Shown here piece after piece: positions 33,516 to 41,809 of a DNA stretch of 48,553 nt. The notes beneath the pieces were generated by a model that saw only the letters and a list, made by a program, of their open reading frames with translations, ran no database searches and was not told the DNA's origin. This DNA is from a bacterium (GTDB taxonomy: Bacteria; Bacillota; Clostridia; Lachnospirales; Lachnospiraceae), in contig JAMPFT010000001.1 of the NCBI GenBank assembly GCA_023664305.1, positions 334,956-383,508 of the forward strand, written 5' to 3'. The first letter of the stretch is position 1. The number at the start of each line of letters is the position of its first letter. The translations under genes were made by a program, and so were the position numbers.

Positions 33516-34679
33516 TCAGCGAAAAACCGGCAGGCCTTCCGCCTCAAATTCGGGCACAATACCAAAATATTGTAACACAGTTGCACCGATCTCTGCAAAG
33601 GTTTTCCGCGTTCCGAGATTGACGGGCTTAACATTCTGCCCGTAGAGGATCAGGGGCGTATATTCCCTGGTATGATCCGTGGTCGCCGTATAGGCCGGAT
33701 CGCAGCCGTGATCCGCGGTGATCATCAGGATATCGTCCCGGCGCATTTTCCCGAGAATCTCCGGCAGTCGCCCGTCAAAATAAGCCAGCGCAGCCGCATA
33801 GCCGTCCACATCCCGTCTGTGGCCGTAAAGCATGTCATAATCCACCAGATTGATAAAGCAAAGGCCCTCAAAATCCCGGTCAAGATACTCCAGCGTCCTC
33901 TCGATACCCTCTTCGTTTCCCCCGGTATAGACGGACTCCGTGATTCCTTTCCCCGCAAAAATATCCCGGATTTTTCCCACGGCAATCACATCCTTTCCCG
34001 CGTCCTTCAGCTGATCCAGCATGGTCACGGAGGGAGGCAGGATCGAAAAATCGTGGCGGCGGGGCGTTCTGGTATAAGCTCCGCCGCAGGGGCCCGTAAA
34101 GGGTCTTGCGATGACCCGCCCCACGCCGTGCTCTCCCTGCAGAAGCTCTCTTGCCATGCGGCAATATTCATACAGTTGCTCCACCGGCACCACGTCCTCA
34201 TGGGCCGCGATCTGGAACACACTGTCGGCAGAGGTGTACACGATCAGACTGCCGGTCTGCCTGTGGGCGTCTCCGTATTCCTGAATCACCGCCGTTCCCG
34301 AGTAAGGCTTGTTGCACAGCACTCCCCTGCCGGTTTTTGCCGAAAACGCGTCCAGGATCTCCTGCGGGAATCCCTGCGGATAAGTGGGAAGCGGCCGGGG
34401 CGATACGATACCGGCGATCTCCCAGTGGCCGATGGTGGTATCCTTCCCTTTGGAGCGTTCCGCCATACGGGCCAGCGCTCCGCTGTGCGTCCCCTTTTTC
34501 TCTCCCACCGTAACGCCGTCGATGTCAAACAGTCCCAGCTCCCTCATATTCGGCATCCGGAATAACGGGCTTGAGGACACAGACCGCAGGGTATTGACAT
34601 TTACGTCACCGTACTCGGCCGCGTCCTCCATCTCTCCTATCCCGAAGCTGTCTAAAACGATCAGAAAAACTCTTTTCAT
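33516..34679 (-). CDS. deoB: Phosphopentomutase
   Basis: DeoB interconverts (deoxy)ribose 1-phosphate and 5-phosphate in nucleoside catabolism. The 387-residue protein has the alkaline-phosphatase-type metal-binding core: VLDSFGIGE (Asp10), the phosphorylated-Thr segment KGKDTTIGHWE, and the late MITADHGCDP metal site. The start at ATG 34679 is preferred because the protein then begins MKRVFLIVLD, as is typical, with AAAGGA upstream. Confidence 0.95.
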   Translation of the reverse strand: MKRVFLIVLDSFGIGEMEDAAEYGDVNVNTLRSVSSSPLFRMPNMRELGLFDIDGVTVGEKKGTHSGALARMAERSKGKDTTIGHWEIAGIVSPRPLPTYPQGFPQEILDAFSAKTGRGVLCNKPYSGTAVIQEYGDAHRQTGSLIVYTSADSVFQIAAHEDVVPVEQLYEYCRMARELLQGEHGVGRVIARPFTGPCGGAYTRTPRRHDFSILPPSVTMLDQLKDAGKDVIAVGKIRDIFAGKGITESVYTGGNEEGIERTLEYLDRDFEGLCFINLVDYDMLYGHRRDVDGYAAALAYFDGRLPEILGKMRRDDILMITADHGCDPAYTATTDHTREYTPLILYGQNVKPVNLGTRKTFAEIGATVLQYFGIVPEFEAEGLPVFR

Positions 34680-34716
34680 AATCCGCATCCTTTCGTACAC
34701 TGCATTTTATAGGAAA

Positions 34717-34725
34717 AGTATATCA
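34717..34725 (-). promoter_or_regulatory. Candidate extended -10 promoter of deoB
   Basis: TGATATACT on the minus strand fits TGnTATAAT with one mismatch. No good -35 lies at the proper distance, as expected for extended -10 promoters. The predicted start is near 34710, just before the AAAGGA of deoB. Confidence 0.45.
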
Positions 34726-34770
34726 TATTTTGTATGTAATTTATACTGATTTTTTGCAATCCGGCGTCTT

Positions 34771-35523
34771 TTACTGCACAATGGTGCTGATAATGATATT
34801 CTGCGGCTCGATACCGGTCTTGCGCGTCACGATATCTTCTATCTGCGCCCGCATCACGTCGTCCAGCGAAGCGGCGTTTACCACCACATCCGCCGCGTTG
34901 CCGTCGATACTGACTACCACATCGGCGAACCCCTTGGCTTCCAGCAGAATCTCCGCCGCGGCCTCCTTCTCCGCCACCGCGGTCATCTGGACGATACTGT
35001 TTACCGCTTCCTGCTTCTGCTCGTCGGAAAGGCCCTCGCTGTTGATAATCTCCAGAAGCGTCTCCTTATTTTTTGCCCTTGTCTGCTCCTTTAAAAGCTT
35101 TGCCTCGGAGAGCAGCGCCACTCCCGCAGAGGACGTAAATACCGCTTCCCCGGGTATCTCTCCCTCCTCCGGCGTATACTGCTCACCTTCCGCGGACTCG
35201 TTCCGGGAAACCTGCCAGTCCGCGTCCAGGAAATTATCCACGGGCGTATCCTCCAGATCGGAATCCAGACTGTCGATCTGCGTCACTCCCTGCAAAAGCA
35301 GATCCTCCTCGGACAGATCCAGCAGATCCTGGGTCGTATAGTTTTCTGTGATAATTCCGTCGGATCCCGTCGGGCTTGCATCGGTTGTGTACACATTGCT
35401 GTCGTCTACCGTCAGGTATTCCTCTTCCAGACCGGTTCCCGCAAACTGCAGATATCCTGCGATTGCGATCATGATCGCAAGAGCGGTTATCATAAGCTGA
35501 TTTTTTTTGATTAGGTTTTTCAC
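34771..35523 (-). CDS. spoIIIAH: SpoIIIAH, sporulation channel protein
   Basis: SpoIIIAH is the mother-cell ring protein that binds forespore SpoIIQ across the intermembrane space and forms the core of the feeding tube. The 250-residue protein has one N-terminal membrane segment (about 9-27), an acidic linker, then a C-terminal EscJ/PrgK-like ring-building domain (from about 145 to the end). The start is GTG at 35523 with AAAGGG seven bases upstream. It is the last spoIIIA gene. Confidence 0.94.
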   Translation of the reverse strand: MKNLIKKNQLMITALAIMIAIAGYLQFAGTGLEEEYLTVDDSNVYTTDASPTGSDGIITENYTTQDLLDLSEEDLLLQGVTQIDSLDSDLEDTPVDNFLDADWQVSRNESAEGEQYTPEEGEIPGEAVFTSSAGVALLSEAKLLKEQTRAKNKETLLEIINSEGLSDEQKQEAVNSIVQMTAVAEKEAAAEILLEAKGFADVVVSIDGNAADVVVNAASLDDVMRAQIEDIVTRKTGIEPQNIIISTIVQ

Positions 35524-35613
35524 GTTTTTCCCTTTCTCTACGTTTTGCTAATTTATTGTATGAGCCTGCTGACGGATATATGAATGCGGCAAATCCGGAT
35601 TTTTCCCGTGCCG

Positions 35614-36261
35614 TCAAAAATCCGCCTGCTCTTTCATCCTGACTACCTTCACCTTATGGGCTTCCACACCGAACAGAGCCTGCGCAATCTCCGTCACGGT
35701 CCGGTTCACCTTTCCGCTCCCTGCCCCCTGCGCCACTACAAGGACTCCCTCTATCTGCGGCGCAAGGGATTTCACCACATAGGGCTCGCCTCTTGTCCCG
35801 TCCGTGCTGTACACCACGCTCTCGTTTCTTTCTCCCGTGTTCACCGTCCGGGTTCCTCCCTGCGCGTCCGTCTCCGCGGTGGCAGAACTTGTGACGGAGG
35901 TCTCCCGCTCCACCACCAGCTCCTCGGAGGACTTCAGCGTTATCATGACTCTCACCTTCCCTACGTCCTCCATATCCGACAGGGCTTCCGTCAGGCGCTC
36001 CTCCAGCATGGCCGCATATTCCGAAACCGTGATCTGCTCCGGCGTCTCCTCCCCTGCCGTCCTTCCGCCGTCTCCCGCCGCTGACGGCAAAAGCGTTCCT
36101 CCCTCGCTTCCGTCCCGGTCCTTCTCCTCTTTCCCGCCGTCGGTGGGAAGGGCGATGACAAACAGCAGGATCCCCACAAGAACCAGAATCACCAGATTAT
36201 CTCTGCGGAAATACTTCTCCAACCCCTTTTTTTCTACCCATTGCCTCAACACACCGCTCAT
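35614..36261 (-). CDS. spoIIIAG: SpoIIIAG, sporulation channel protein
   Basis: SpoIIIAG forms a large ring of the SpoIIIA complex in the mother-cell membrane. The 215-residue protein has a membrane segment at about 21-40, an acidic linker and a C-terminal ring-building motif domain (about 80-215) with LPSAAGDGGRT and the VEAHKVKVVRM end. GGAGACGGT precedes the ATG. It is 90 bases before spoIIIAH. Confidence 0.93.
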   Translation of the reverse strand: MSGVLRQWVEKKGLEKYFRRDNLVILVLVGILLFVIALPTDGGKEEKDRDGSEGGTLLPSAAGDGGRTAGEETPEQITVSEYAAMLEERLTEALSDMEDVGKVRVMITLKSSEELVVERETSVTSSATAETDAQGGTRTVNTGERNESVVYSTDGTRGEPYVVKSLAPQIEGVLVVAQGAGSGKVNRTVTEIAQALFGVEAHKVKVVRMKEQADF

Positions 36262-36272
36262 ACCGTCTCCTT

Positions 36273-36821
36273 TTAGTCCCCGCTTCCTCTCACAATCGGA
36301 TCTACCGTCACGGAAATCTCCTCCACAGAGTTTTTACCCCCGCCGGTTTCCTGCTTCTCTGCCCTTTCGTTTCCGTTTTCCTGCTTTTCCGTCCCGGGCT
36401 CTCCGCTCTTTTGCTCCTCTGCCCCTTCGTTTCCGTCTTCCTGCTTTTCCGTCCCGGGCTCTCCGCCCTTTTGCTCCTCTGCCCCTTCCTTCCCGTCTTC
36501 CGCTTCCTCCATCCGCCTCCGTATTTCCTCCAGCGTCATGCTCTCCAGCATCCGGTCTGCCTCCTCTGCCTCTCCGGCCGTCAGCTCCAGCTCCCGCTCC
36601 AGTTCCTCCTGCAGCCTCTCCAGCCGTTTTACGGCTTCCTCCATCCCGTCTCCCAAAAGAAAGCTTCCGATCGGCAGAAACAGCTGGATCAGAACCATGA
36701 CGCTGACTAACAGCTTCAAAAACTTCTCGTAAGTCTCCCGGGGCCTGAAATGGACGATCGCCCGGGCGCATATGATAAAGATTCCCACCCTGCAGATTGC
36801 CTGAAACAACGCGCCGCGCAT
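36273..36821 (-). CDS. spoIIIAF: SpoIIIAF with a Glu/Gln/Gly-rich repeat insert
   Basis: SpoIIIAF is a bitopic membrane protein of the SpoIIIA complex. The N-terminal part (about 1-65) has two hydrophobic segments (FQAICRVGIFIICAR; LLVSVMVLIQLF). The rest is a charged helix with a tandem duplication of 20 residues rich in Glu, Gln, Gly and Lys, and the short end DPIVRGSGD. I use ATG 36821, with AGGAGG six bases upstream. The repeat insert is not typical of the family and is encoded by a 60-bp direct repeat. Confidence 0.9.
   Translation of the reverse strand: MRGALFQAICRVGIFIICARAIVHFRPRETYEKFLKLLVSVMVLIQLFLPIGSFLLGDGMEEAVKRLERLQEELERELELTAGEAEEADRMLESMTLEEIRRRMEEAEDGKEGAEEQKGGEPGTEKQEDGNEGAEEQKSGEPGTEKQENGNERAEKQETGGGKNSVEEISVTVDPIVRGSGD
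36361..36502. repeat. 60-bp tandem repeat within spoIIIAF, about 2.3 copies
   Basis: Copies at 36361-36420 and 36421-36480 differ at only a few positions; a third, partial copy continues to about 36502. The period is a multiple of three, so the reading frame is kept and the unit encodes 20 residues beginning EGAEEQK and ending EKQEDGN. Confidence 0.9.
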
Positions 36822-36849
36822 CCTCATCCTCCTTCCGCGTCTGTCTCTG

Positions 36850-37902
36850 TCACGTTTTCCCCGCGGCTGTGACCACCGCCACCGAAATCAGAAACAGTAA
36901 CAGCGCCGTCCCCGTCGTCCGCAGCAACAGTAACCCTGCGTCCCCCGCCCTGTTGACACAGGCGGTAATCCTTCTGTCGCTCACCAGACCCATGAAAGCC
37001 GCGGCGCATTTTAAAACCCCCGCCATAACCCCTATCTTCAAAAGCGGGACGGCGCAGAGCGTCAACATAAGAAGCAAAAGCACTACTCCGATACTGTTCT
37101 TGATCACAAGAGCCGACCCGAGGACCAGCTCCATCGCCCCGTCCGCCACATTTCCCACCCCCGGGATGGCGGATACCACCTTCTGCAGCGCGGATTTTCT
37201 GACGGAATCCACCACGGGCGTGATGAGCGCCTGAAAAATACTGATGCCGGTAATCACCCCTACCGCCCCTTTCAGGACCCAGCCCACCGCCTTTTCCAAA
37301 AGCTCCAGCAGAAGCGTCAGCTTCTCCTCCCCCCAGATACCGTTTATCAGCGAAAGCATCACGAAGCTGTAGACCAGGGGAATAATGAACTGCGCCAGGA
37401 TACATTCCACGCCGTAGATTACCAACAGCAGCAGCTGACAGGAGACGGCGGCGGTGGCGCTGCCGCCCGACACGCCCACGGCAAGCAGATAAGCCGGCGC
37501 CAGCAGTCTGACAAACAGCGTGATATTCTCCAGCGCTGCCGCCGCCGTCTCCGCCGCCTGTGCAAAGCACTTCAGCAGAATCGCCATAAACAGCAGATAC
37601 ATAAAGTAAAAGCTCAGGTCCGCCACCTGGTGCATATCGAAAATCTCCACGAAATGCGTAACCAGACTCGATACGATCCCCAGCACCAGAAGACAGAGAA
37701 ACACATTCCTGATACTCGCCGTCTGTCCCGCGATTCCCTTGACGGCTCCGGAAATCAGCCCGCCCAACGCGCCGAAAATATCCCCTTTTGCCACCTGCGC
37801 CAGCAGCTGTCCCGCGGAAATTCCGGTCTCCGGAAACAGCTGCTGCACGCCTGCCTCCAGTTTATCCAGTCCGTAATCCTCCCAAACTGCGTTTATATCC
37901 AT
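36850..37902 (-). CDS. spoIIIAE: SpoIIIAE, polytopic sporulation membrane protein
   Basis: SpoIIIAE is a multi-spanning membrane protein of the SpoIIIA complex. The 350-residue protein has about six to eight hydrophobic segments and the conserved region VVSAIPGVGNVADGAMELVL. ATG 37902 has AGGGG eight bases upstream; an in-frame TTG at 37971 would add 23 residues without a ribosome site. The start is therefore somewhat uncertain. The Bacillus homologue is a little longer, with a signal peptide that I do not see here. Confidence 0.9.
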   Translation of the reverse strand: MDINAVWEDYGLDKLEAGVQQLFPETGISAGQLLAQVAKGDIFGALGGLISGAVKGIAGQTASIRNVFLCLLVLGIVSSLVTHFVEIFDMHQVADLSFYFMYLLFMAILLKCFAQAAETAAAALENITLFVRLLAPAYLLAVGVSGGSATAAVSCQLLLLVIYGVECILAQFIIPLVYSFVMLSLINGIWGEEKLTLLLELLEKAVGWVLKGAVGVITGISIFQALITPVVDSVRKSALQKVVSAIPGVGNVADGAMELVLGSALVIKNSIGVVLLLLMLTLCAVPLLKIGVMAGVLKCAAAFMGLVSDRRITACVNRAGDAGLLLLRTTGTALLLFLISVAVVTAAGKT

Positions 37903-37973
37903 ACCGATACCCCTATACGCCGCATAACGGTCCGCCGCCGAACCTTTGGATCTGTTTCCGGAAAATGCCAAAG

Positions 37974-38360
37974 CTACAGAAAGCTCTGAATCTGTTCGAT
38001 CACCGCAAACAAAATCGGCAGTCCGGCAAACATTACCGAAAGCTTTCCCAAAACTTCTATCTGCCCCGCCACCGCCTGATAACCCGCATCCTTGCAGATC
38101 CCCGCGCCAAACTCGCAGATATAGGTGATTCCGATTACCCTAAACAGGATTCCCAGATAGCTCTCCGTCCCCTCGAGATAACCGCGCATCTTTTCAAACT
38201 GGACGGCCATCGCCTGCACCTGACGCATGGCATATCCGAACAGCACGATTCCCACCGCCAGTCCGATATACACCCCGTATTCCGGCTTCTGCGCCCTGAG
38301 CTGGACCGCCAGCAGGACTCCCGCCACGCCCAGAAGAGCAATTTTCACAAGTTCCTGCAT
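37974..38360 (-). CDS. spoIIIAD: SpoIIIAD, sporulation membrane protein
   Basis: A 128-residue membrane protein with three or four hydrophobic segments (ALLGVAGVLLAVQLRAQ; YIGLAVGIVLFGYAM; VMFAGLPILFAVIEQI), typical of SpoIIIAD. GGAGGCGG precedes the ATG by five bases. It is one of the small membrane proteins whose role in the complex is poorly known. Confidence 0.92.
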   Translation of the reverse strand: MQELVKIALLGVAGVLLAVQLRAQKPEYGVYIGLAVGIVLFGYAMRQVQAMAVQFEKMRGYLEGTESYLGILFRVIGITYICEFGAGICKDAGYQAVAGQIEVLGKLSVMFAGLPILFAVIEQIQSFL

Positions 38361-38372
38361 GACCGCCTCCTT

Positions 38373-38582
38373 TTACAGCGCAAACAGTGTCTGTATCGTC
38401 TGAAAGAGTTCATATATATACGGCACGATCCATGTCAGCACGAGAATCAGTCCCGCAAGACTGATCAGAAAGGCATGCTCCTCCCGACCGCTGTGTTTCA
38501 GGACCTGACTGAGTATCGTGACAAGGATCCCGACCGCCGCTATCTTAAAAATCAGACTCACTCCCATAATTCCCGCATCCAT
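38373..38582 (-). CDS. spoIIIAC: SpoIIIAC, small sporulation membrane protein
   Basis: With start ATG 38582 this is 69 residues, like the Bacillus protein of 68. It has two hydrophobic segments (LIFKIAAVGILVTILSQVL; FLISLAGLILVLTWIVPYI) and the SpoIIIAC pattern. ATG at 38567 is an alternative; a TTG at 38609 is less likely. The gene begins 13 bases after spoIIIAB. Confidence 0.88.
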   Translation of the reverse strand: MDAGIMGVSLIFKIAAVGILVTILSQVLKHSGREEHAFLISLAGLILVLTWIVPYIYELFQTIQTLFAL

Positions 38583-38595
38583 CCTTTTCCCGCGA

Positions 38596-39114
38596 TCAGC
38601 AGAGGACAAGAATAATCGCCAGTCCGCTCATCGCGCCGAGTCCGACGGCCATCCTGCACTTTTCCCTGTTCTCCCGCTCCAGCTCCTCCGCCCTCGCCGC
38701 CAGCCTGTCCTTTCCCTGCTCCAGCAGCCTGATCTGCATCTGTCCGTCCGCAAACCCGCCTCCCGGCATAAATCCGAAAAACTCTTCCCTGTCTTCGCCG
38801 GTCAGCGGCATCTTTTGCAGCGCCGTCCCCATGCAGTCCCTGAAGACCTCCTCAAAGCTCTCCCCCGTATTTTCCCTCATCCTGACCTCGATCTGCCGGA
38901 AGGCTTCCCTGCAGGGCGGCGCAAGCCTCGACGCCACACGCCCGCAGCACTCCGGCAAAACGGCTCTGCCATACCGAATCTCGCTGCTTAACAGCTCCAA
39001 AATCATCTGCAGCGTCCTCAACGCCCTTGTCCTTTCCAGGAACCGGTTTTTATACCAAAGCCCCATTCCGAAGCATCCCGCCACGATCATACAGCCGCCT
39101 GCCATCCTAAGCAT
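38596..39114 (-). CDS. spoIIIAB: SpoIIIAB, sporulation membrane protein
   Basis: A 172-residue protein with an N-terminal membrane segment (MAGGCMIVAGCFGMGLWY), a helical central region beginning RTLQMILELLSSEIRYG, and a C-terminal membrane segment (MAVGLGAMSGLAIILVL), as in SpoIIIAB. The ATG at 39114 has GGAGG eight bases upstream and overlaps the spoIIIAA stop by 8 bases. Confidence 0.92.
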   Translation of the reverse strand: MLRMAGGCMIVAGCFGMGLWYKNRFLERTRALRTLQMILELLSSEIRYGRAVLPECCGRVASRLAPPCREAFRQIEVRMRENTGESFEEVFRDCMGTALQKMPLTGEDREEFFGFMPGGGFADGQMQIRLLEQGKDRLAARAEELERENREKCRMAVGLGAMSGLAIILVLC

Positions 39115-40045
39115 CCTTTCCGCCTCCCTCCACAATTCTCTTTACCACACAGTTTCCGTTTTCCTTTCCCAGCACGATACTCATGTCAAACAATTGATCC
39201 CAGACCCGGTCCGGCAGACCGAACCTGGCCCTTATGTCCTCCGTTCCCTCGCCGTGGGCGGTGGCAAGGATTCGGCTTCCGCAGGCCGCGGCGTTTTGCA
39301 GCGCCTCCAGCTCCGCCCTGCTCCCCAGCTCGTCTATGGCGATAACCTCCGGCGACATGGACCGCAGCAGCAGCATCATGCCGAGGCTTTTGGGGCACGC
39401 ATCCAGGACGTCCGTCCTCATCCCCACATCGTTCTGCGGCATACCGCAATACGATCCCGCAATCTCGGAGCGCTCGTCCACCACTCCCACCGTCATCCCC
39501 CGTCCGTAATCGTTTCCGTCGGAAACCTGTCTGACCAGATCCCGCAGCAGCGTCGTCTTTCCGCACCCCGGCGGGGAGACGATCAGAATACTTTTCAACC
39601 TTCCCTTCCGGTATGCGCGGGGAAGCACTCCGTCCGCCGCGCCCTTCACCTCATGAGAAATCCGGATATTTACAAAGCATATATTTCGGATCGTCCGAAT
39701 ACCGTCTTTCCCGCAGGACACGACTTGTCCCGCAAGACCTACTCTGTGCCCTCCGCTCACGGTGATAAAGCCCTGGCGCAGCTCGTCCTCAAAGGCATAA
39801 ACCGAATAACGGCAGATATGCTCCAGCAGCTCCTTTAGTTCCCCGGCGGAGGCGTGCCTGGCGTCGCACAGTCTGTCCGTAAAACGACCGTCCCGGTCCA
39901 GATAAACCTCTCCCGCTCCCGTATGTACCACGATAGGACGCTCCGCCCGAAGCCGGATCTCCTTAAGCTCCTTCTGGCAGGACGCCGTCCTTCCCCAAAA
40001 GGGACGTCTGGCCGCGGGAAACAGCTGCAGAATCGAATGCTCCAT
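39107..40045 (-). CDS. spoIIIAA: SpoIIIAA, sporulation ATPase
   Basis: SpoIIIAA is an ATPase related to type II and type IV secretion motors, supplying energy to the SpoIIIA channel. The 312-residue protein has the conserved GHRVGLAG before the P-loop, Walker A SPPGCGKTT (157-165), an Asp box GVVDERSEIAGSY, and Walker B VIAIDELGS. AGGAGG lies just before the ATG at 40045. It is the first gene of the spoIIIA operon, downstream of a sigma-E-like promoter. Confidence 0.95.
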   Translation of the reverse strand: MEHSILQLFPAARRPFWGRTASCQKELKEIRLRAERPIVVHTGAGEVYLDRDGRFTDRLCDARHASAGELKELLEHICRYSVYAFEDELRQGFITVSGGHRVGLAGQVVSCGKDGIRTIRNICFVNIRISHEVKGAADGVLPRAYRKGRLKSILIVSPPGCGKTTLLRDLVRQVSDGNDYGRGMTVGVVDERSEIAGSYCGMPQNDVGMRTDVLDACPKSLGMMLLLRSMSPEVIAIDELGSRAELEALQNAAACGSRILATAHGEGTEDIRARFGLPDRVWDQLFDMSIVLGKENGNCVVKRIVEGGGKDA

Positions 40046-40140
40046 GCCGCACCTCCTTTTGCCTTTTTCGGACACCCGCCGCACGGCTTTTCACACAGAC
40101 TTCCCGCCTCATGTGCTTTCCGTGTTTGTCCTTCTTCTCC

Positions 40141-40168
40141 AATATATGAAAAACCTGTCCGGATATTC
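40141..40168 (-). promoter_or_regulatory. Sigma-E-like promoter of the spoIIIA operon
   Basis: On the minus strand GAATATC (40168-40162), a 13-base spacer and CATATATT (40148-40141) match the sigma-E pattern (about ATA in the -35 region and CATAcAnT at -10) with one or two mismatches. The position, about 95 bases upstream of spoIIIAA, and the known sigma-E control of spoIIIA support it. Confidence 0.7.
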
Positions 40169-40206
40169 CTCTTTCCCGACGTATTTTATCATCCGCCAAA
40201 AAGCCC

Positions 40207-40237
40207 AAAAAAAGAAAGCCGGATACATTCCGGCCTT
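40207..40237 (-). terminator. Terminator of the transglutaminase gene
   Basis: A 9-bp stem (one G-U pair) with a 5-base loop at 40215-40237 is followed on the minus strand by a C and seven T residues (to about 40207). It lies 9 bases past the stop at 40246 and ends the unit upstream of the spoIIIA promoter. Confidence 0.85.
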
Positions 40238-40245
40238 CCGTTTTC

Positions 40246-41769
40246 TCAATAAGTATATACGTTATGGTACAGCCTGCAGTACCCGCCTCCCAATCGCTGA
40301 ACCTGCAGCTGAATCACAAAGTTCTCCGCTTCCAGCTCCTTCAGGGCGTCCTCCACATATCCCTTCCGATAGCCCCCGCTGCCGTACTCCCGCTCTATGG
40401 CATCCCAAAGCGCCTCCGGGATCACATTCGAAAACTGCCTGTCTCCGACCCCTGCGTCCTTCAGACGCTTCTCACAGTCGTCGTAATACTCCTGAAGCGT
40501 CTCCAGCACATCCTCCTGCGTGATGCCCGCTTTGTTCAGATTTTCCTGTCTCCTGGCATCCTCGTCCTCTTCCTCGACAGGTTCCTCCTCTTCCTCCCGG
40601 AAATGCCATTCCGTAAATTCGACAGGGTTCGGGTTGATATGCGCGTCCGCCACGCTGACCCCTGTCCCGGGTTCCTCCGCCCCGTTTTCTCCGCCGCTCT
40701 CCCCGCAGGGCGGCAGATAAACCGCCAGATCGGTTCTGACGTGGGTAGGCGCAAGCTCTCTGTCCGATTTATTATAATAATCGTAGGTGGACGGATCCGT
40801 ATCGTCCCATGTCACATCCACGTTCCGGTATACTCCGCCGATTTTTACAATATTCCAGGCATGATCCTCTCCCGCATATCCCGTGCAGTAATAGCAGGGA
40901 ATACCGGCCTGCTGCATGAGATACTGGAACGCCTTTGCATATCCGGCGCAGACGGTCTTATTCAACACCAGGGCGCTGTACGCGCTTTGATTCATTCTCG
41001 CGGACATATCATAGTCCACGGTCTGCACCAATGCGTCATGAATATATTTTTCTTTCTCATAATCGCCCGAAAGCGTGCGCACACCGGCCAGAATCTCTTC
41101 CGTGCGCTCCGAAAACCTCCTTCCGGCCGTCTCCAGATCGTTCACCGTCTCGTTGTACTCCAGCGTGAGCTCCACGCAGATCCCGGTATTCAGGTACTTA
41201 CAGGAAAACTCCGCTTCCAGCCAGAACAGCTCCGGGTGATCGTTATAGACTGCCTCCACCACCGTTTTTGCCTGTTCCGCGCTCAGCGACACGATCGGGG
41301 TAAAAGACGTATTCAGATTCATTGCGTTGGCATAAACCTGACAGTATACCCGCCGCAGCGTGCCGTCCAGCATACCGTAATACGGATAGAACTCCTCGGA
41401 AAAGCTGAGCCCTTCTCCCGTCTCACCCGGCGCCAGTATACTGCTTAAATTGTCCGCTTCTTCCTGACTGATCTGCAGGGTTTCCGATGCAAGCGGACGG
41501 TATCCGGCCAGTCCGGCCACCCCGTCCGGCAGATTCTGCGGCAGCTCCTCCGGCGCTTCATACACGCCGACGCCGTCCGAGACGCCGTACTCCGGCACAT
41601 GAACGCCCTCCGGCTCCTTCACGGACTGACCGGAGGCCGCCTGCAGCTGCTGCACCTCTCCCGCCAGCTTTTCCGTCAGCGAAGGGTTCAGCGCACAGAT
41701 CAGGATCCCGATGCATAATGCCATCAGCGCCGCTATCACACCATATAATATCCGCTTCACTATTTTCAT
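40246..41769 (-). CDS. Membrane-anchored transglutaminase-like protein
   Basis: The 507-residue protein has an N-terminal membrane anchor (MKIVKRILYGVIAALMALCI), so it should be extracytoplasmic. The transglutaminase-like core lies at about 235-325 with Cys274 in KTVCAGYA, His303 in EDHAWN and Asp318 in NVDVTW. A motif DHPELF (178-183) is shared with the lipoprotein paralogue at 30.6-31.8 kb. A Glu-rich low-complexity segment sits near 405-420, followed by a C-terminal domain of unknown function. ATG 41769 is preferred for a natural anchor start, but 41781 also has a ribosome site, so the start is uncertain by four codons. Confidence 0.84.
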   Translation of the reverse strand: MKIVKRILYGVIAALMALCIGILICALNPSLTEKLAGEVQQLQAASGQSVKEPEGVHVPEYGVSDGVGVYEAPEELPQNLPDGVAGLAGYRPLASETLQISQEEADNLSSILAPGETGEGLSFSEEFYPYYGMLDGTLRRVYCQVYANAMNLNTSFTPIVSLSAEQAKTVVEAVYNDHPELFWLEAEFSCKYLNTGICVELTLEYNETVNDLETAGRRFSERTEEILAGVRTLSGDYEKEKYIHDALVQTVDYDMSARMNQSAYSALVLNKTVCAGYAKAFQYLMQQAGIPCYYCTGYAGEDHAWNIVKIGGVYRNVDVTWDDTDPSTYDYYNKSDRELAPTHVRTDLAVYLPPCGESGGENGAEEPGTGVSVADAHINPNPVEFTEWHFREEEEEPVEEEDEDARRQENLNKAGITQEDVLETLQEYYDDCEKRLKDAGVGDRQFSNVIPEALWDAIEREYGSGGYRKGYVEDALKELEAENFVIQLQVQRLGGGYCRLYHNVYTY

Positions 41770-41809
41770 ATTGCCACCCATCCGCTCCGCTTTATTAAGC
41801 CCGCCACTG

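Noticed and set aside
32038-33645. A 535-codon open frame on the plus strand opposite prfC
   Set aside because: prfC has complete GTPase motifs on the minus strand; the plus-strand frame is its shadow.
36361-36502. CRISPR-like repeats
   Set aside because: The 60-bp units are tandem, without spacers, and lie in frame in a coding sequence.
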